64,000 nucleotides of DNA from Micromussa lordhowensis (GCA_964020085.1 OZ026604.1:30894618-30958617), one strand, 5' to 3'. Positions 1-11,629 are shown, counted from the stretch's first letter. Notes: generated by a model from the letters alone, not told the origin. Program-made: numbers and translations.

Positions 1-8
1 GCCAACCT

Positions 9-24
9 AGCAGAACATTTTGCT
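9..24. other. Dyad-symmetric element repeated in each monomer (first copy shown)
   Basis: The sequence AGCAGAACATTTTGCT has 7-base arms around a central CA, with one mismatch at monomer position 13 (G opposite T, a wobble pair if transcribed). A large minority of copies carry A at position 13, giving AGCAAAACATTTTGCT with perfect arms AGCAAAA and TTTTGCT. The element occurs once per 207 bp throughout the array. Short dyads are recurrent in centromeric satellites and have been proposed to favour non-B structures; whether this one does is unknown. Confidence 0.75.
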
Positions 25-61
25 GCAAACCGCGCCTCATAAAGTGCCCGTGAAGCCGAGC

Positions 62-160
62 TATGTCAAATTTGCCAAGGGGACCCCCAGCGCGCGTTTT
101 CTGAAATTCTGCAAAGTTGGGACCAGGGCAAACTACTGCAAAAAGAAGGCCAGAAAAAAC
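62..160 (+). other. Near-invariant monomer core (shown in first copy)
   Basis: Across copies, monomer positions about 62-160 are far more uniform than positions 182-207. The core holds CAAATTTG, the GGGGACCCCC block, the GCGCGCG run, the stretch TTTTCTGAAATTCTGC and the A-run before GAAGGCC. Most variation inside it falls in a few recurrent subfamilies (loss of one C, CCGCG for CGCGCG, CTGGAAAG, GACTAG). Uneven conservation along a satellite monomer is known from families where part of the monomer binds a protein or positions a nucleosome. Here a binding function is only inferred. No match to the CENP-B box pattern (TTCG....A..CGGG) is present in the consensus on either strand. Confidence 0.6.
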
Positions 161-181
161 ACCCTGGCGCCAATGCCATCA

Positions 182-207
182 TGTCCTAAGGAAAATTTCC
201 TTGAAGT
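182..207 (+). other. Hypervariable monomer tail (first copy shown)
   Basis: This 26-bp segment between CCATCA and the next GCCAACC carries most copy-to-copy differences. The first half reads CCTAACTA, CTTAACTA, GCTAACTA, CGTAACTT, TTTAACTA or TCCTAATT, followed by AAA, GGA, CAA, CGA or GCA before TTTCCTT. The second half alternates between CCTTGAAGT, CCTTAAAGT, CCTTCAAGT and rarer forms such as CCATCAAGT and TTGAAGAT. These combinations act as haplotype tags that identify each monomer's place in a higher-order unit. Confidence 0.85.
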
Positions 208-620
208 GCCAACCTAGCAGAACATTTTGCTGCAAACTGCGCCTCTTAAAGTGCCCGTGAAGCCGAGCTATGTCAAATTTGCCAAGGGGACCCCAGCGCG
301 CGTTTTCTGAAATTCTGCAAAGTTGGGACCAGGGCAAACTACTGCAAAAAGAAGGCCAGAAAAAACACCGTGGCGCCAATGCCATCATGTCCTAACTAAC
401 ATTTCCTTCAAGTGAAAACCTAGCAGAACATTTTGCTGCAAACCGCGCCTCTTAAAGTGCCCGTGAAGCCGAGCTATGTCAAATTTGCCAAGGGGACCCC
501 CAGCGCGCGTTTTCTGAAATTCTGCAAAGTTGGGACCAGGGCAAACTACTGCAAAAAGAAGGCCAGAAAAAACACCCTGGCGCCAACGCCATCATGTCCT
601 AACTACAATTTCCTTAAAGA

Positions 621-800
621 GCCAACCTAGCAGAACATTTTGCTGCAAACCGCGCCTCTTAAATTTGCCAAGGGGACCCCCAGCGCGCGTTTTCTGAAAT
701 TCTGCAAAGTTGGGACCAGGGCAAACTACTGCAAAAAGAAGGCCAAAAAAAACACCCTGGCGCCAATGCCATCATGTCCTAACTAACATTTCCTTCAAGT
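621..800 (+). repeat. 180-bp short monomer (27-bp deletion)
   Basis: Monomer positions 44-70 are missing, so TTAAA runs directly into TTTGCC. An AAA triplet flanks both ends of the lost segment, which fits deletion by slippage or microhomology joining. The loss removes the CCCGTGAAGCCGAG stretch. The reading frame is preserved because 27 is a multiple of three, but I assign no coding function. Confidence 0.92.
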
Positions 801-2456
801 GCCAACCTAGCAGAACATTTTGCTGCAAACGGCGCCTCTTAAAGTGCCCGTGAAGCCGAGCTATGTCAAATTTGCCAAGGGGACCCCCAGCGCGCGTTTT
901 CTGAAATTCTGCAAAGTTGGGGCAGGCCAAACTACTGCAAAAAGAAGGCCAGAAAAAACACCATGGCGCCAATGCCATCATGTCCTAACTAAGATTTCCT
1001 TATAGTGCCAACCTAGCAGAACATTTTGCTGCAAACCGCGCCTCTTAAAGTGCCCGTGAAGCCGAGCTATGTCAAATTTGCCAAGGGGACCCCCAGCGCG
1101 CGTTTTCTGAAATTCTGCAAAGTTGGGACCAGGGCAAACTACTGCAAAAAGAAGGCCAGAAAAAACACCCTGGCGCCAATGCCATCATGTGCTAACTACA
1201 ATTTCCTTGAAGTGTTAACCTAGCAAAACATTTTGCTGCAAACCGCGCCTCTTAAAGTGCGCGTGAAGCCGAGCTATGTCAAATTTGCCAAGGGGACCCC
1301 CAGCGCGCGTTTTCTGAAATTCTGCAAAGTTGGGACCAGGGCAAACTCCTGCAAAAAAAAGGCCAGAAAAAACACCCTGGCGCCAATGACATCATGTCCT
1401 AACTAGAATTTCCTTAAAGTGCCAACCTAGCAGAACATTTTGCTGCAAACCGCGCCTCTTAAAGTGCCCGTGAGGCCGAGCTATGTCAAATTTGCCAAGG
1501 GGACCCCCAGCGCGCGTTTTCTGAAATTCTGCAAAGTTGGGACCAGGGCAAACTACTGCAAAAAGAAGGCCAGAAAAAACACCCTGGCGCCAATGCCATC
1601 ATGTCCTAACTAAAATTTCCTTGAAGTGCCAACCTAGCAGAACATTTTGCTGCAAACCGCGCCTCTTAAAGTGCCCGTAAAGCCGAGCTATGTCAAATTT
1701 GCCAAGGGGACCCCCAGCGCGCGTTTTCTGAAATTCTGCAAAGTTGGGACCAGGGCAAACTACTGCAAAAAGAATGCCAGAAAAAACACCCTGGCGCCAA
1801 TGCCATCATGTCTTAACTAAAATTTCCTTGAAGTGCCAACCTAGCAGAACATTTTGCGGCAAACCGCGCCTCTTAAAGTGCCCGTGAAGCCGAGCTATGT
1901 CAAATTTGCCAAGGGGACCCCCAGCGCGCGTTTTCTGAAATTCTGCAAAGTTGGGACCAGGGCAAACTACTGCAAAAAGAAGGCCAGAAAAAAACACCCT
2001 GGCGCCAATGCCATCATGTCTTAACTAGCACTTCTTTGAAGTGCCAACATAGCAGAACATTTTGCTGCAAACCGCGCCTCTTAAAGTGCCCGTGAAGCCG
2101 AGCTATGTCAAATTTGCCAAGGGGACCCCCAGCGCGCGTTTTCTGAAATTCTGCAAAGTTGGGACCAGGGCAAACTACTGCAAAAAGAAGGCCAAAAAAA
2201 ACACCCTGGCGCCAATGCCATCATGTCCTAACTAACATTTTCTTCAAGTGAAAACCTAGCAGAACATTTTGCTGCAAACCGCGCCTCTTAAAGTGCCCGT
2301 GAAGCCGAGCTATGTCAAATTTGCCAAGGGGACCCCCAGCGCGCGTTTTCTGAAATTCTTCAAAGTTGGGACCAGGGCAAACTACTGCAAAAAGAAGGCC
2401 AGAAAGAACACCCTGGCGCCAATGCCATCATATCCTAACTAGGATTTCCTTAAAGT

Positions 2457-3436
2457 GCCAACCTAGCAAAACATTTTGCTGCAAACCGCGCCTCTTAAAG
2501 TGCCCGTGAAGCCGAGCTATGTCAAATTTGCCAAGGGGACCCCCAGCGCCCGTTTTCTGAAATTCTGCAAAGTTGGGACCAGGGCAAACTACTGCAAAAA
2601 GAAGGCCAGAAAAAACACCCTGGCGCCAATGCCATCATGTCCTAACTAAAATTTCCTTGAAGTGCCAACCTAGCAAAACATTTTGCTGCAAACCGCGCCT
2701 CTTAAAGTGCCCGTGAAGCCGAGCTATGTCAAATTTGCCAAGGGGACCCCCAGCGCGCGTTTTCTGAAATTCTGCAAAGTTGGGACCAGGGCAAACTACT
2801 GCAAAAAGAAGGCCAGAAAAAACACCCTGGCGCCAATGCCATCATGTCCTAACTACAATTTCCTTAAAGTGCCAACCTAGCAGAACATTTTGCTGCAAAC
2901 CGCGCCTCTTAAATTTGCCAAGGGGACCCCCAGCGCGCGTTTTCTGAAATTCTGCAAAGTTGGGACCAGGGCAAACTACTGCAAAAAGAAGGCCAGAAAA
3001 AACACCCTGGCGCCAATGCCATCATGTCCTAACTACAATTTCCTTAAAGTGCCAACCTAGCAGAACATTTTGCTGCAAACCGCGCCTCTTAAATTTGCCA
3101 AGGGGACCCCCAGCGCGCGTTTTCTGAAATTCTGCAAAGTTGGGACCAGGGCAAACTACTGCAAAAAGAAGGCCAAAAAAAACACCCTGGCGCCAATGCC
3201 ATCATGTCCCAACTAGAATTTCCTTATAGTGCCAACCTAGCAGAACATTTTGCTGCAAACCGCGCCTCTTAAAGTGCCCGTGAAGCCGAGCTATGTCAAA
3301 TTTGCCAAGGGGACCCCCAGCGCGCGTTTTCTGAAATTCTGCAAAGTTGGGGCAGGGCAAACTACTGCAAAAAGAAGGCCAGAAAAAACACCATGGCGCC
3401 AATGCCATCATGTCTTAACTAAAATTTCCTTATAGT
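2457..3436 (+). repeat. Duplicated 980-bp block, copy 1
   Basis: The block contains three full-length and two 180-bp monomers and recurs at 4471-5450 with a constant 2,014-bp offset. Shared private variants include AGCGCCCGTTTTCTG near 2546 and 4560, the paired short monomers, the TTGGGGCAGGGC variant, and the following GTGATAACCTAG junction near 3437 and 5451. Confidence 0.88.
2871..3230 (+). repeat. Two consecutive 180-bp short monomers
   Basis: Two adjacent monomers (2871-3050 and 3051-3230) carry the same 27-bp deletion with the same TTAAATTTGCC junction as at 621-800. They differ in the A-run (CCAGAAAAAA versus CCAAAAAAAA) and in the tail (CCTAACTACAA versus CCCAACTAGAA). Identical breakpoints indicate one original deletion event that was later amplified. 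Confidence 0.92.
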
Positions 3437-4470
3437 GATAACCTAGCAGAACATTTTGCTGCAAACCGCGCCTCTTAAAGTGCCCGTGAAGCCGAGCTAT
3501 GTCAAATTTGCCAAGGGGACCCCCAGCGCGCGTTTTCTGAAATTCTGCAAAGTTGGGACCAGGGCAAACTACTGCAAAAAGAAGGCCAAAAAAAACACCC
3601 TGGCGCCAATGCCATCATGTCCTAACTAACATTTCCTTCAAGTGCCAACCTAGCAGAACATTTTGCTGCAAACGGCGCCTCTTAAAGTGCCCGTGAAGCC
3701 GAGCTATGTCAAATTTGCCAAGGGGACCCCCAGCGCGCGTTTTCTGAAATTCTGCAAAGTTGGGGCAGGGCAAACTACTGCAAAAAGAAGGCCAGAAAAA
3801 ACACCATGGCGCCAATGCCATCATGTCCTAACTAAGATTTCCTTATAGTGCCAACCTAGCAGAACATTTTGCTGCAAACCGCGCCTCTTAAAGTGCCCGT
3901 GAAGCCGAGCTATGTCAAATTTGCCAAGGGGACCCCCAGCGCGCGTTTTCTGAAATTCTGCAAAGTTGGGACCAGGGCAAACTACTGCAAAAAGAATGCC
4001 AGAAAAAACACCCTGGCGCCAATGCCATCATGTCTTAACTAAAATTTCCTTGAAGTGCCAACCTAGCAGAACATTTTGCGGCAAACCGCGCCTCTTAAAG
4101 TGCCCGTGAAGCCGAGCTATGTCAAATTTGCCAAGGGGACCCCCAGCGCGCGTTTTCTGAAATTCTGCAAAGTTGGGACCAGGGCAAACTACTGCAAAAA
4201 GAAGGCCAGAAAAAACACCCTGGCGCCAATGCCATCATGTCTTAACTAGCACTTCTTTGAAGTGCCAACATAGCAGAACATTTTGCTGCAAACCGCGCCT
4301 CTTAAAGTGCCCGTGAAGCCGAGCTATGTCAAATTTGCCAAGGGGACCCCCAGCGCGCGTTTTCTGAAATTCTTCAAAGTTGGGACCAGGGCAAACTACT
4401 GCAAAAAGAAGGCCAGAAAGAACACCCTGGCGCCAATGCCATCATATCCTAACTAGGATTTCCTTAAAGT

Positions 4471-5450
4471 GCCAACCTAGCAAAACATTTTGCTGCAAAC
4501 CGCGCCTCTTAAAGTGCCCGTGAAGCCGAGCTATGTCAAATTTGCCAAGGGGACCCCCAGCGCCCGTTTTCTGAAATTCTGCAAAGTTGGGACCAGGGCA
4601 AACTACTGCAAAAAGAAGGCCAGAAAAAACACCCTGGCGCCAATGCCATCATGTCCTAACTAAAATTTCCTTGAAGTGCCAACCTAGCAAAACATTTTGC
4701 TGCAAACCGCGCCTCTTAAAGTGCCCGTGAAGCCGAGCTATGTCAAATTTGCCAAGGGGACCCCCAGCGCGCGTTTTCTGAAATTCTGCAAAGTTGGGAC
4801 CAGGGCAAACTACTGCAAAAAGAAGGCCAGAAAAAACACCCTGGCGCCAATGCCATCATGTCCTAACTACAATTTCCTTAAAGTGCCAACCTAGCAGAAC
4901 ATTTTGCTGCAAACCGCGCCTCTTAAATTTGCCAAGGGGACCCCCAGCGCGCGTTTTCTGAAATTCTGCAAAGTTGGGACCAGGGCAAACTACTGCAAAA
5001 AGAAGGCCAGAAAAAACACCCTGGCGCCAATGCCATCATGTCCTAACTACAATTTCCTTAAAGTGCCAACCTAGCAGAACATTTTGCTGCAAACCGCGCC
5101 TCTTAAATTTGCCAAGGGGACCCCCAGCGCGCGTTTTCTGAAATTCTGCAAAGTTGGGACCAGGGCAAACTACTGCAAAAAGAAGGCCAAAAAAAACACC
5201 CTGGCGCCAATGCCATCATGTCCCAACTAGAATTTCCTTATAGTGCCAACCTAGCAGAACATTTTGCTGCAAACCGCGCCTCTTAAAGTGCCCGTGAAGC
5301 CGAGCTATGTCAAATTTGCCAAGGGGACCCCCAGCGCGCGTTTTCTGAAATTCTGCAAAGTTGGGGCAGGGCAAACTACTGCAAAAAGAAGGCCAGAAAA
5401 AACACCATGGCGCCAATGCCATCATGTCTTAACTAAAATTTCCTTATAGT
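4471..5450 (+). repeat. Duplicated 980-bp block, copy 2
   Basis: This is the second copy of 2457-3436. Just upstream, this copy lacks one monomer relative to copy 1: the CCAACATAG monomer is fused to the TTCTTCAAAG monomer, which are separate monomers in copy 1. That is the signature of unequal exchange in register. Confidence 0.86.
4885..5244 (+). repeat. Two consecutive 180-bp short monomers (duplicate of 2871-3230)
   Basis: This pair (4885-5064, 5065-5244) repeats the pair at 2871-3230 at an offset of exactly 2,014 bp, including the CCCAACTAGAATTTCC tail of the second member. It lies within a larger duplicated block. Confidence 0.92.
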
Positions 5451-7726
5451 GATAACCTAGCAGAACATTTTGCTGCAAACCGCGCCTCTTAAAGTGCCCG
5501 TGAAGCCGAGCTATGTCAAATTTGCCAAGGGGACCCCCAGCGCGCGTTTTCTGAAATTCTGCAAAGTTGGGACCAGGGCAAACTACTGCAAAAAGAAGGC
5601 CAGAAAAAACACCCTGGCGCCAATGCCATCATGTGCTAACTACAATTTCCTTGAAGTGCCAACCTAGCAAAACATTTTGCTGCAAACCGCGCCCTTAAAG
5701 TGCGCGTGAAGCCGAGCTATCTCAAATTTGCCAAGGGGACCCCCAGCGCGCGTTTTCTGAAATTCTGCAAAGTTGGGACCAGGGCAAACTACTGCAAAAA
5801 GAAGGCCAGAAAAAACACCCTGGCGCCAATGACATCATGTTTTAACTAGAATTTCCTTAAAGTGCCAACCTAGCAGAACATTTTGCTGCAAACCGCGCCT
5901 CTTAAAGTGCCCGTGAGGCCGAGCTATGTCAAATTTGCCAAGGGGACCCCCAGCGCGCGTTTTCTGAAATTCTGCAAAGTTGGGACCAGGGCAAACTACT
6001 GCAAAAAGAAGGCCAGAAAAAACACCCTGGCGCCAATGCCATCATGTCCTAACTAAAATTTCCTTAAAGTGCCAACCTAGCAGAACATTTTGCTGCAAAC
6101 CGCGCCTCTTAAAGTGCCCGTAAAGCCGAGCTATGTCAAATTTGCCAAGGGGACCCCCAGCGCGCGTTTTCTGAAATTCTGCAAAGTTGGGACCAGGGCA
6201 AACTACTGCAAAAAGAAGGCCAGAAAAAACACCCTGGCGCCAATGACATCATGTCCTAACTAGAATTTCCTTAAAGTGCCAACCTAGCAGAACATTTTGC
6301 TGCAAACCGCGCCTCTTAAAGTGCCCGTGAGGCCGAGCTATGTCAAATTTGCCAAGGGGACCCCCAGCGCGCGTTTTCTGAAATTCTGCAAAGTTGGGAC
6401 CAGGGCAAACTACTGCAAAAAGAAGGCCAGAAAAAACACCCTGGCGCCAATGCCATCATGTCCTAACTAAAATTTCCTTGAAGTGCCAACCTAGCAGAAC
6501 ATTTTGCTGCAAACCGCGCCTCTTAAAGTGCCCGTAAAGCCGAGCTATGTCAAATTTGCCAAGGGGACCCCCAGCGCGCGTTTTCTGAAATTCTGCAAAG
6601 TTGGGACCAGGGCAAACTACTGCAAAAAGAATGCCAGAAAAAACACCCTGGCGCCAATGCCATCATGTCTTAACTAAAATTTCCTTGAAGTGCCAACCTA
6701 GCAGAACATTTTGCTGCAAACCGCGCCTCTTAAAGTGCCCGTGAAGCCGAGCTATGTCAAATTTGCCAAGGGGACCCCCAGCGCGCGTTTTCTGAAATTC
6801 TGCAAAGTTGGGACCAGGGCAAACTACTGCAAAAAGAAGGCCAGAAAAAACACCCTGGCGCCAATGCCATCATGTCTTAACTAGCACTTCTTTGAAGTGC
6901 CAACATAGCAGAACATTTTGCTGCAAACCGCGCCTCTTAAAGTGCCCGTGAAGCCGAGCTATGTCAAATTTGCCAAGGGGACCCCCAGCGCGCGTTTTCT
7001 GAAATTCTGCAAAGTTGGGACCAGGGCAAACTACTGCAAAAAGAAGGCCAAAAAAAACACCCTGGCGCCAATGCCATCATGTCCTAACTAACATTTCCTT
7101 CAAGTGAAAACCTAGCAGAGCATTTTGCTGCAAACCGCGCCTCTTAAAGTGCCCGTGAAACCGAGCTATGTCAAATTTGCCAAGGGGACCCCCAGCGCGC
7201 GTTTTCTGAAATTCTGCAAAGTTGGGACCAGGGCAAACTACTGCAAAAAGAAGGCCAGAAAAAACACCCTGGCGCCAATGCCATCATGTCCTAACTAAGA
7301 TTTCCTTAAAGTGCCAACCTAGCAAAACATTTTGCTGCAAACCGCGCCTCTTAAAGTGCCCGTGAAGCCGAGCTATGTCAAATTTGCCAAGGGGACCCCC
7401 AGCGCGCGTTTTCTGAAATTCTGCAAAGTTGGGACCAGGGCAAACTACTGCAAAAAGAAGGCCAGAAAAAACACCCTGGCGCCAATGCCATCATGTCCTA
7501 ACTAAAATTTCCTTGAAGTGCCTACCTAGCAAAACATTTTGCTGCAAACCGCGCCTCTTAAAGTGCCCGTGAAGCCGAGCTATGTCAAATTTGCCAAGGG
7601 GACCCCCAGCGCGCGTTTTCTGAAATTCTGCAAAGTTGGGACCAGGGCAAACTACTGCAAAAAGAAGGCCAGAAAAAACACCCTGGCGCCAATGCCATCA
7701 TGTCCTAACTACAATTTCCTTAAAGT

Positions 7727-7906
7727 GCCAACCTAGCAGAACATTTTGCTGCAAACCGCGCCTCTTAAATTTGCCAAGGGGACCCCCAGCGCGCGTTTTC
7801 TGAAATTCTGCAAAGTTGGGACCAGGGCAAACTACTGCAAAAAGAAGGCCAGAAAAAACACCCTGGCGCCAATGCCATCATGTCCTAACTAAGATTTCCT
7901 TGAAGT
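7727..7906 (+). repeat. 180-bp short monomer (single)
   Basis: This copy has the same 27-bp deletion and TTAAATTTGCC junction as the other five short monomers, but occurs singly. Its tail (AACTAAGATTTCCTTGAAGT) differs from the copies at 2.9 and 4.9 kb. It is followed by an AAACGGCGCC monomer, as at 801 kb-scale position 801 near the left edge, so the local order matches 621-1006 rather than 2871-3436. Confidence 0.9.
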
Positions 7907-10900
7907 GCCAACCTAGCAGAACATTTTGCTGCAAACGGCGCCTCTTAAAGTGCCCGTGAAGCCGAGCTATGTCAAATTTGCCAAGGGGACCCCCAGCGCG
8001 CGTTTTCTGAAATTCTGCAAAGTTGGGGCAGGGCAAACTACTGCAAAAAGAAGGCCAGAAAAAACACCATGGCGCCAATGCCATCATGTCCTAACTAGAA
8101 TTTCCTTAAAGTGCCAACCTAGCAGAACATTTTGCTGCAAACCGCGCCTCTTAAAGTGCCCGTGAAGCCGAGCTATGTCAAATTTGCCAAGGGGACCCCC
8201 AGCGCGCGTTTTCTGAAATTCTGCAAAGTTGGGACCAGGGCAAACTACTGCAAAAAGAAGGCCAGAAAAAACACCCTGGCGCCAATGCCATCATGTGCTA
8301 ACTACAATTTCCTTGAAGTGCCAACCTAGCAAAACATTTTGCTGCAAACCGCGCCTCTTAAAGTGCGCGTGAAGCCGAGCTATGTCAAATTTGCCAAGAG
8401 GACCCCCAGCGCGCGTTTTCTGAAATTCTGCAAAGTTGGGACCAGGGCAAACTACTGCAAAAAGAAGGCCAGAAAAAACACCCTGGCGCCAATGACATCA
8501 TGTCCTAACTAGAATTTCCTTAAAGTGCCAACCTAGCAGAACATTTTGCTGCAAACCGCGCCTCTTAAAGTGCCCGTGAAGCCGAGCTATGTCAAATTTG
8601 CCAAGGGGACCCCCAGCGCGCGTTTTCTGAAATTCTGCAAAGTTGGGACCAGGGCAAACTACTGCAAAAAGAAGGCCAGAAAAAACACCCTGGCCCCAAT
8701 GCCATCATGTCTTAACTAGGATTTCCTTGAAGTGCCAACCAAGCAGAACATTTTGCTGCAAACTGCGCCTCTTATAGTGCCCGTAAAGCCGAGCTATGTC
8801 AAATTTGCCAAGGGGACCCCCAGCGCGCGTTTTCTGAAATTCTGCAAAGTTGGGACCAGGGCAAACTACTGCAAAAAGAAGGCCAGAAAAAACACCCTGG
8901 CGCCAATGCCATCATGTCCTAACTAAAATTTCCTTAAAGTGCCAACCTAGCAGAACATTTTGCTGCAAACCGCGCCTCTTAAAGTGCCCGTAAAGCCGAG
9001 CTATGTCAAATTTGCCAAGGGGACCCCCAGCGCGCGTTTTCTGAAATTCTGCAAAGTTGGGACCAGGGCAAACTACTGCAAAAAGAAGGCCAGAAAAAAC
9101 ACGCTGGCGCCAATGCCATCATGTCTTCACTACAATTTCCTTGAAGTGCCAACCTAGCAGAACATTTTGCTGCAAACCGCGCCTCTTAAAGTGCCCGTGA
9201 AGCCGAGCTATGTCAAATTTGCCAAGGGGACCCCCAGCGCGTTGTCTGAAATTCTGCAAAGTTGGGACCAGGGCAAACTACTGCAAAAAGAAGGCCAGGA
9301 AAAACACCCTGGCGCCAATGCCATCATGTCCTAACTAGTATTTCCTTGAAGTGCCAACCTAGCAGAACATTTTGCTGCAAACCGCGCGTCTTAAAGTGCC
9401 CGTGAAGCCGAGCTATGTCAAATTTGCCAAGGGGACCCCCAGCACGCGTTTTTTGAAATTCTGCAAAGTTGGGACCAGGGCAAACTACTGCAAAAAAAAG
9501 GCCAGAAAAGACACCCTGGCGCCAATGCCATCATGTCCTAACTAGTATTTCCTTCAAGTGCCAACCTAGCAGAACATTTTGCTGCAAACCGCGCCTCTTA
9601 AAGTGCCCGTGAAGCCGAGCTATGTCAAATTTGCCAAGGGGACCCCCAGCGCGCGTTTTCTGAAATTCTGCAAAGTTGGGACCAGGGCAAACTACTGCAA
9701 AAAGAAGGCCAGAAAAAACACCCTGGCGCCAATGCCATCATGTCCTAACTAGGATTTTCTTAAAGTGCCAACCTAGCAAAACATTTTGCTGCAAACCGCG
9801 CCTCTTAAAGTGCCCGTGAAGCCGAGCTATGTCAAATTTGCCAAGGGGACCCCCAGCGCGCGTTTTCTGAAATTCTGCAAAGTTGGGACCAGGGCAAACT
9901 ACTGCAAAAAGAAGGCCAGAAAAAACACCCTGGCGCCAATGCCATCATGTCCTAACTACAATTTCCTTGAAGTGCCAACCTAGCAGAACATTTTGCTGCA
10001 AACCGCGCCTCTTAAAGTGCCCGTGAAGCCGAGCTATGTCAAATTTGCCAAGGGGACCCCCAGCGCGCGTTTTCTGAAATTCTGCAAAGTTGGGACCAGG
10101 GCAAACTACTGCAAAAAGAAGGCCAGAAAAAACACCCTGGCGCTAATGACATCATGTGCTAACTAGAATTTCCTTAAAGTGCCAACCTAGCAGAACATTT
10201 TGCTGCAAACCGCGCCTCTTAAAGTGCCCGTGAAGCCGAGCTATGTCAAATTTGCCAAGGGGACCCCCAGCGCGCGTTTTCTGAAATTCTGCAAAGTTGG
10301 GACCAGGGCAAACTACTGCAAAAAGAAGGCCAGAAAAAACACCATGGCGCCAATGCCATCATGTCCTGACTAAAATTTCCTTCAAGTGCCAACCTGGCAG
10401 AACATTTTGCTGCAAACCGCGCCTCTTAAAGTGCCCGTGAAGCCGAGCTATGTCAAATTTGCCAAGGGGACCCCCAGCGCGCGTTTTCTGAAATTCTGCA
10501 AAGTTAAGACCAGGGCAAACTACTGCAAAAACAAGGCCAGAAAAAACACCCTGGCGCCAATGCCATCATGTCCTAACTAGAATTTCCTTGAAGCGCCACC
10601 CTAGCAGAACATTTTGCTGCAAACCGCGCCTCTTAAAGTGCCCGTGAAGCCGAGCTATGTCAAATTTGCCAAGGGGACCCCCAGCGCGCGTTTTCTGAAA
10701 TTCTGCAAAGTTAAGACCAGGGCAAACTACTGCAAAAAGAAGGCCAGAAAAGACACCCTGGCGCCAATGCCATCATGTCCTAACTAGGATTTCCTTAAAG
10801 TGCCAACCTAGCAAAACATTTTGCTGCAAACCGCGCCTCTTAAAGTGCCCGTGAAGCCGAGCTATGTCAAATTTGCCAAGGGGACCCCCAGCGCGCGTTT

Positions 10901-11629
10901 TCTGAAATTCTGCAAAGTTGGGACCAGGGCAAACTACTGCAAAAAGAAGGCCAGAAAAAACACCCTGGCGCCAATGCCATCATGTCCTAACTAGAATTTC
11001 CTTGAAGTGCCAACCTAACAAAACATTTTTCTGGAAACCGCGCCTCTTAAAGTGCCCGTGAAGCCGAGCTATGTCAAATTTGCCAAGGGGACCCCCAGCG
11101 CGCGTTTTCTGAAATTCTGCAAAGTTGGGACCAGGGCAAACTACTGCAAAAAGAAGGCCAGAAAAAACACCCTGGCGCCAATGACATCATGTGCTAACTA
11201 GAATTTCCTTAAAGTGCCAACCTAGCAGAACATTTTGCTGCAAACCGCGCCTCTTAAAGTGCCCGTGAAGCCGAGCTATGTCAAATTTGCCAAGGGGACC
11301 CCCAGCGCGCGTTTTCTGAAATTCTGCAAAGTTGGGACCAGGGCAAACTACTGCAAAAAGAAGGCCAGAAAAAACACCCTGACGCCAATGCCATCTTGTC
11401 CTGACTAAAATTTCCTTTAAGTGCCAACCTAGCAGAAGCTTTTGCTGCAAACCGCGCCTCTTAAAGTGCCCGTGAAGCCGAGCTATGTCAAATTTGCCAA
11501 GGGGACCCCCAGCGCGCGTTTTCTGAAATTCTGCAAAGTTGGGACCAGGGCAAACTACTGCAAAAAGAAGGCCAGAAAAAACACCCTGGCGCCAATGCCA
11601 TCATGTCCTAACTAAAATTTCCTTGAAGT

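Larger units (their letters stand above)
1..207 (+). repeat. Reference monomer (first copy) with its internal anatomy
   Basis: This copy defines monomer positions 1-207 used in the other entries. Elements seen: an imperfect inverted repeat at 9-24; CpGs at 31, 33, 49, 57, 91, 93, 95 and 168; CAAATTTG palindrome at 67-74; GGGGACCCCC at 79-88; GCGCGCG at 90-96; the heptamer CTGCAAA at 24-30, 109-115 and 136-142; A-runs at 140-144 and 154-159; TGGCGCCA palindrome at 165-172; and a variable tail from about 182. The consensus has about 102 G+C of 207. This particular copy is not exactly consensus: it reads CTCAT rather than CTCTT near 36-40 and CTAAGG in the tail. Confidence 0.9.
1..8733 (+). repeat. 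Domain 1: imperfect multimers with short monomers
   Basis: This stretch is built from related multimers that recur at several offsets. Tail tags such as TAGCACTTCTTTGAAGTG followed by CCAACATAG occur near 2027, 4247 and 6885. The monomer starting near 1007 recurs near 5451 and 8113. Monomers with a 27-bp deletion occur only in this domain. A further subfamily, with TTGGGGCAGG replacing TTGGGACCAGG (1 bp shorter), occurs near 920, 3350, 3760, 5363 and 8027 and is also confined here. Copies are joined with whole monomers added or lost, so no single fixed period holds. Confidence 0.8.

Noticed and set aside
165..172. TGGCGCCA palindrome as a specific regulator site
   Set aside because: It is only eight bases, and in many copies at 14-30 kb it is changed to TGGCACCA without any other sign of lost function. 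It may be a chance palindrome.
1..207. CENP-B box
   Set aside because: The essential TTCG and CGGG elements with the right spacing are absent from the consensus on both strands. Rare TTTCG in single copies is a private mutation.
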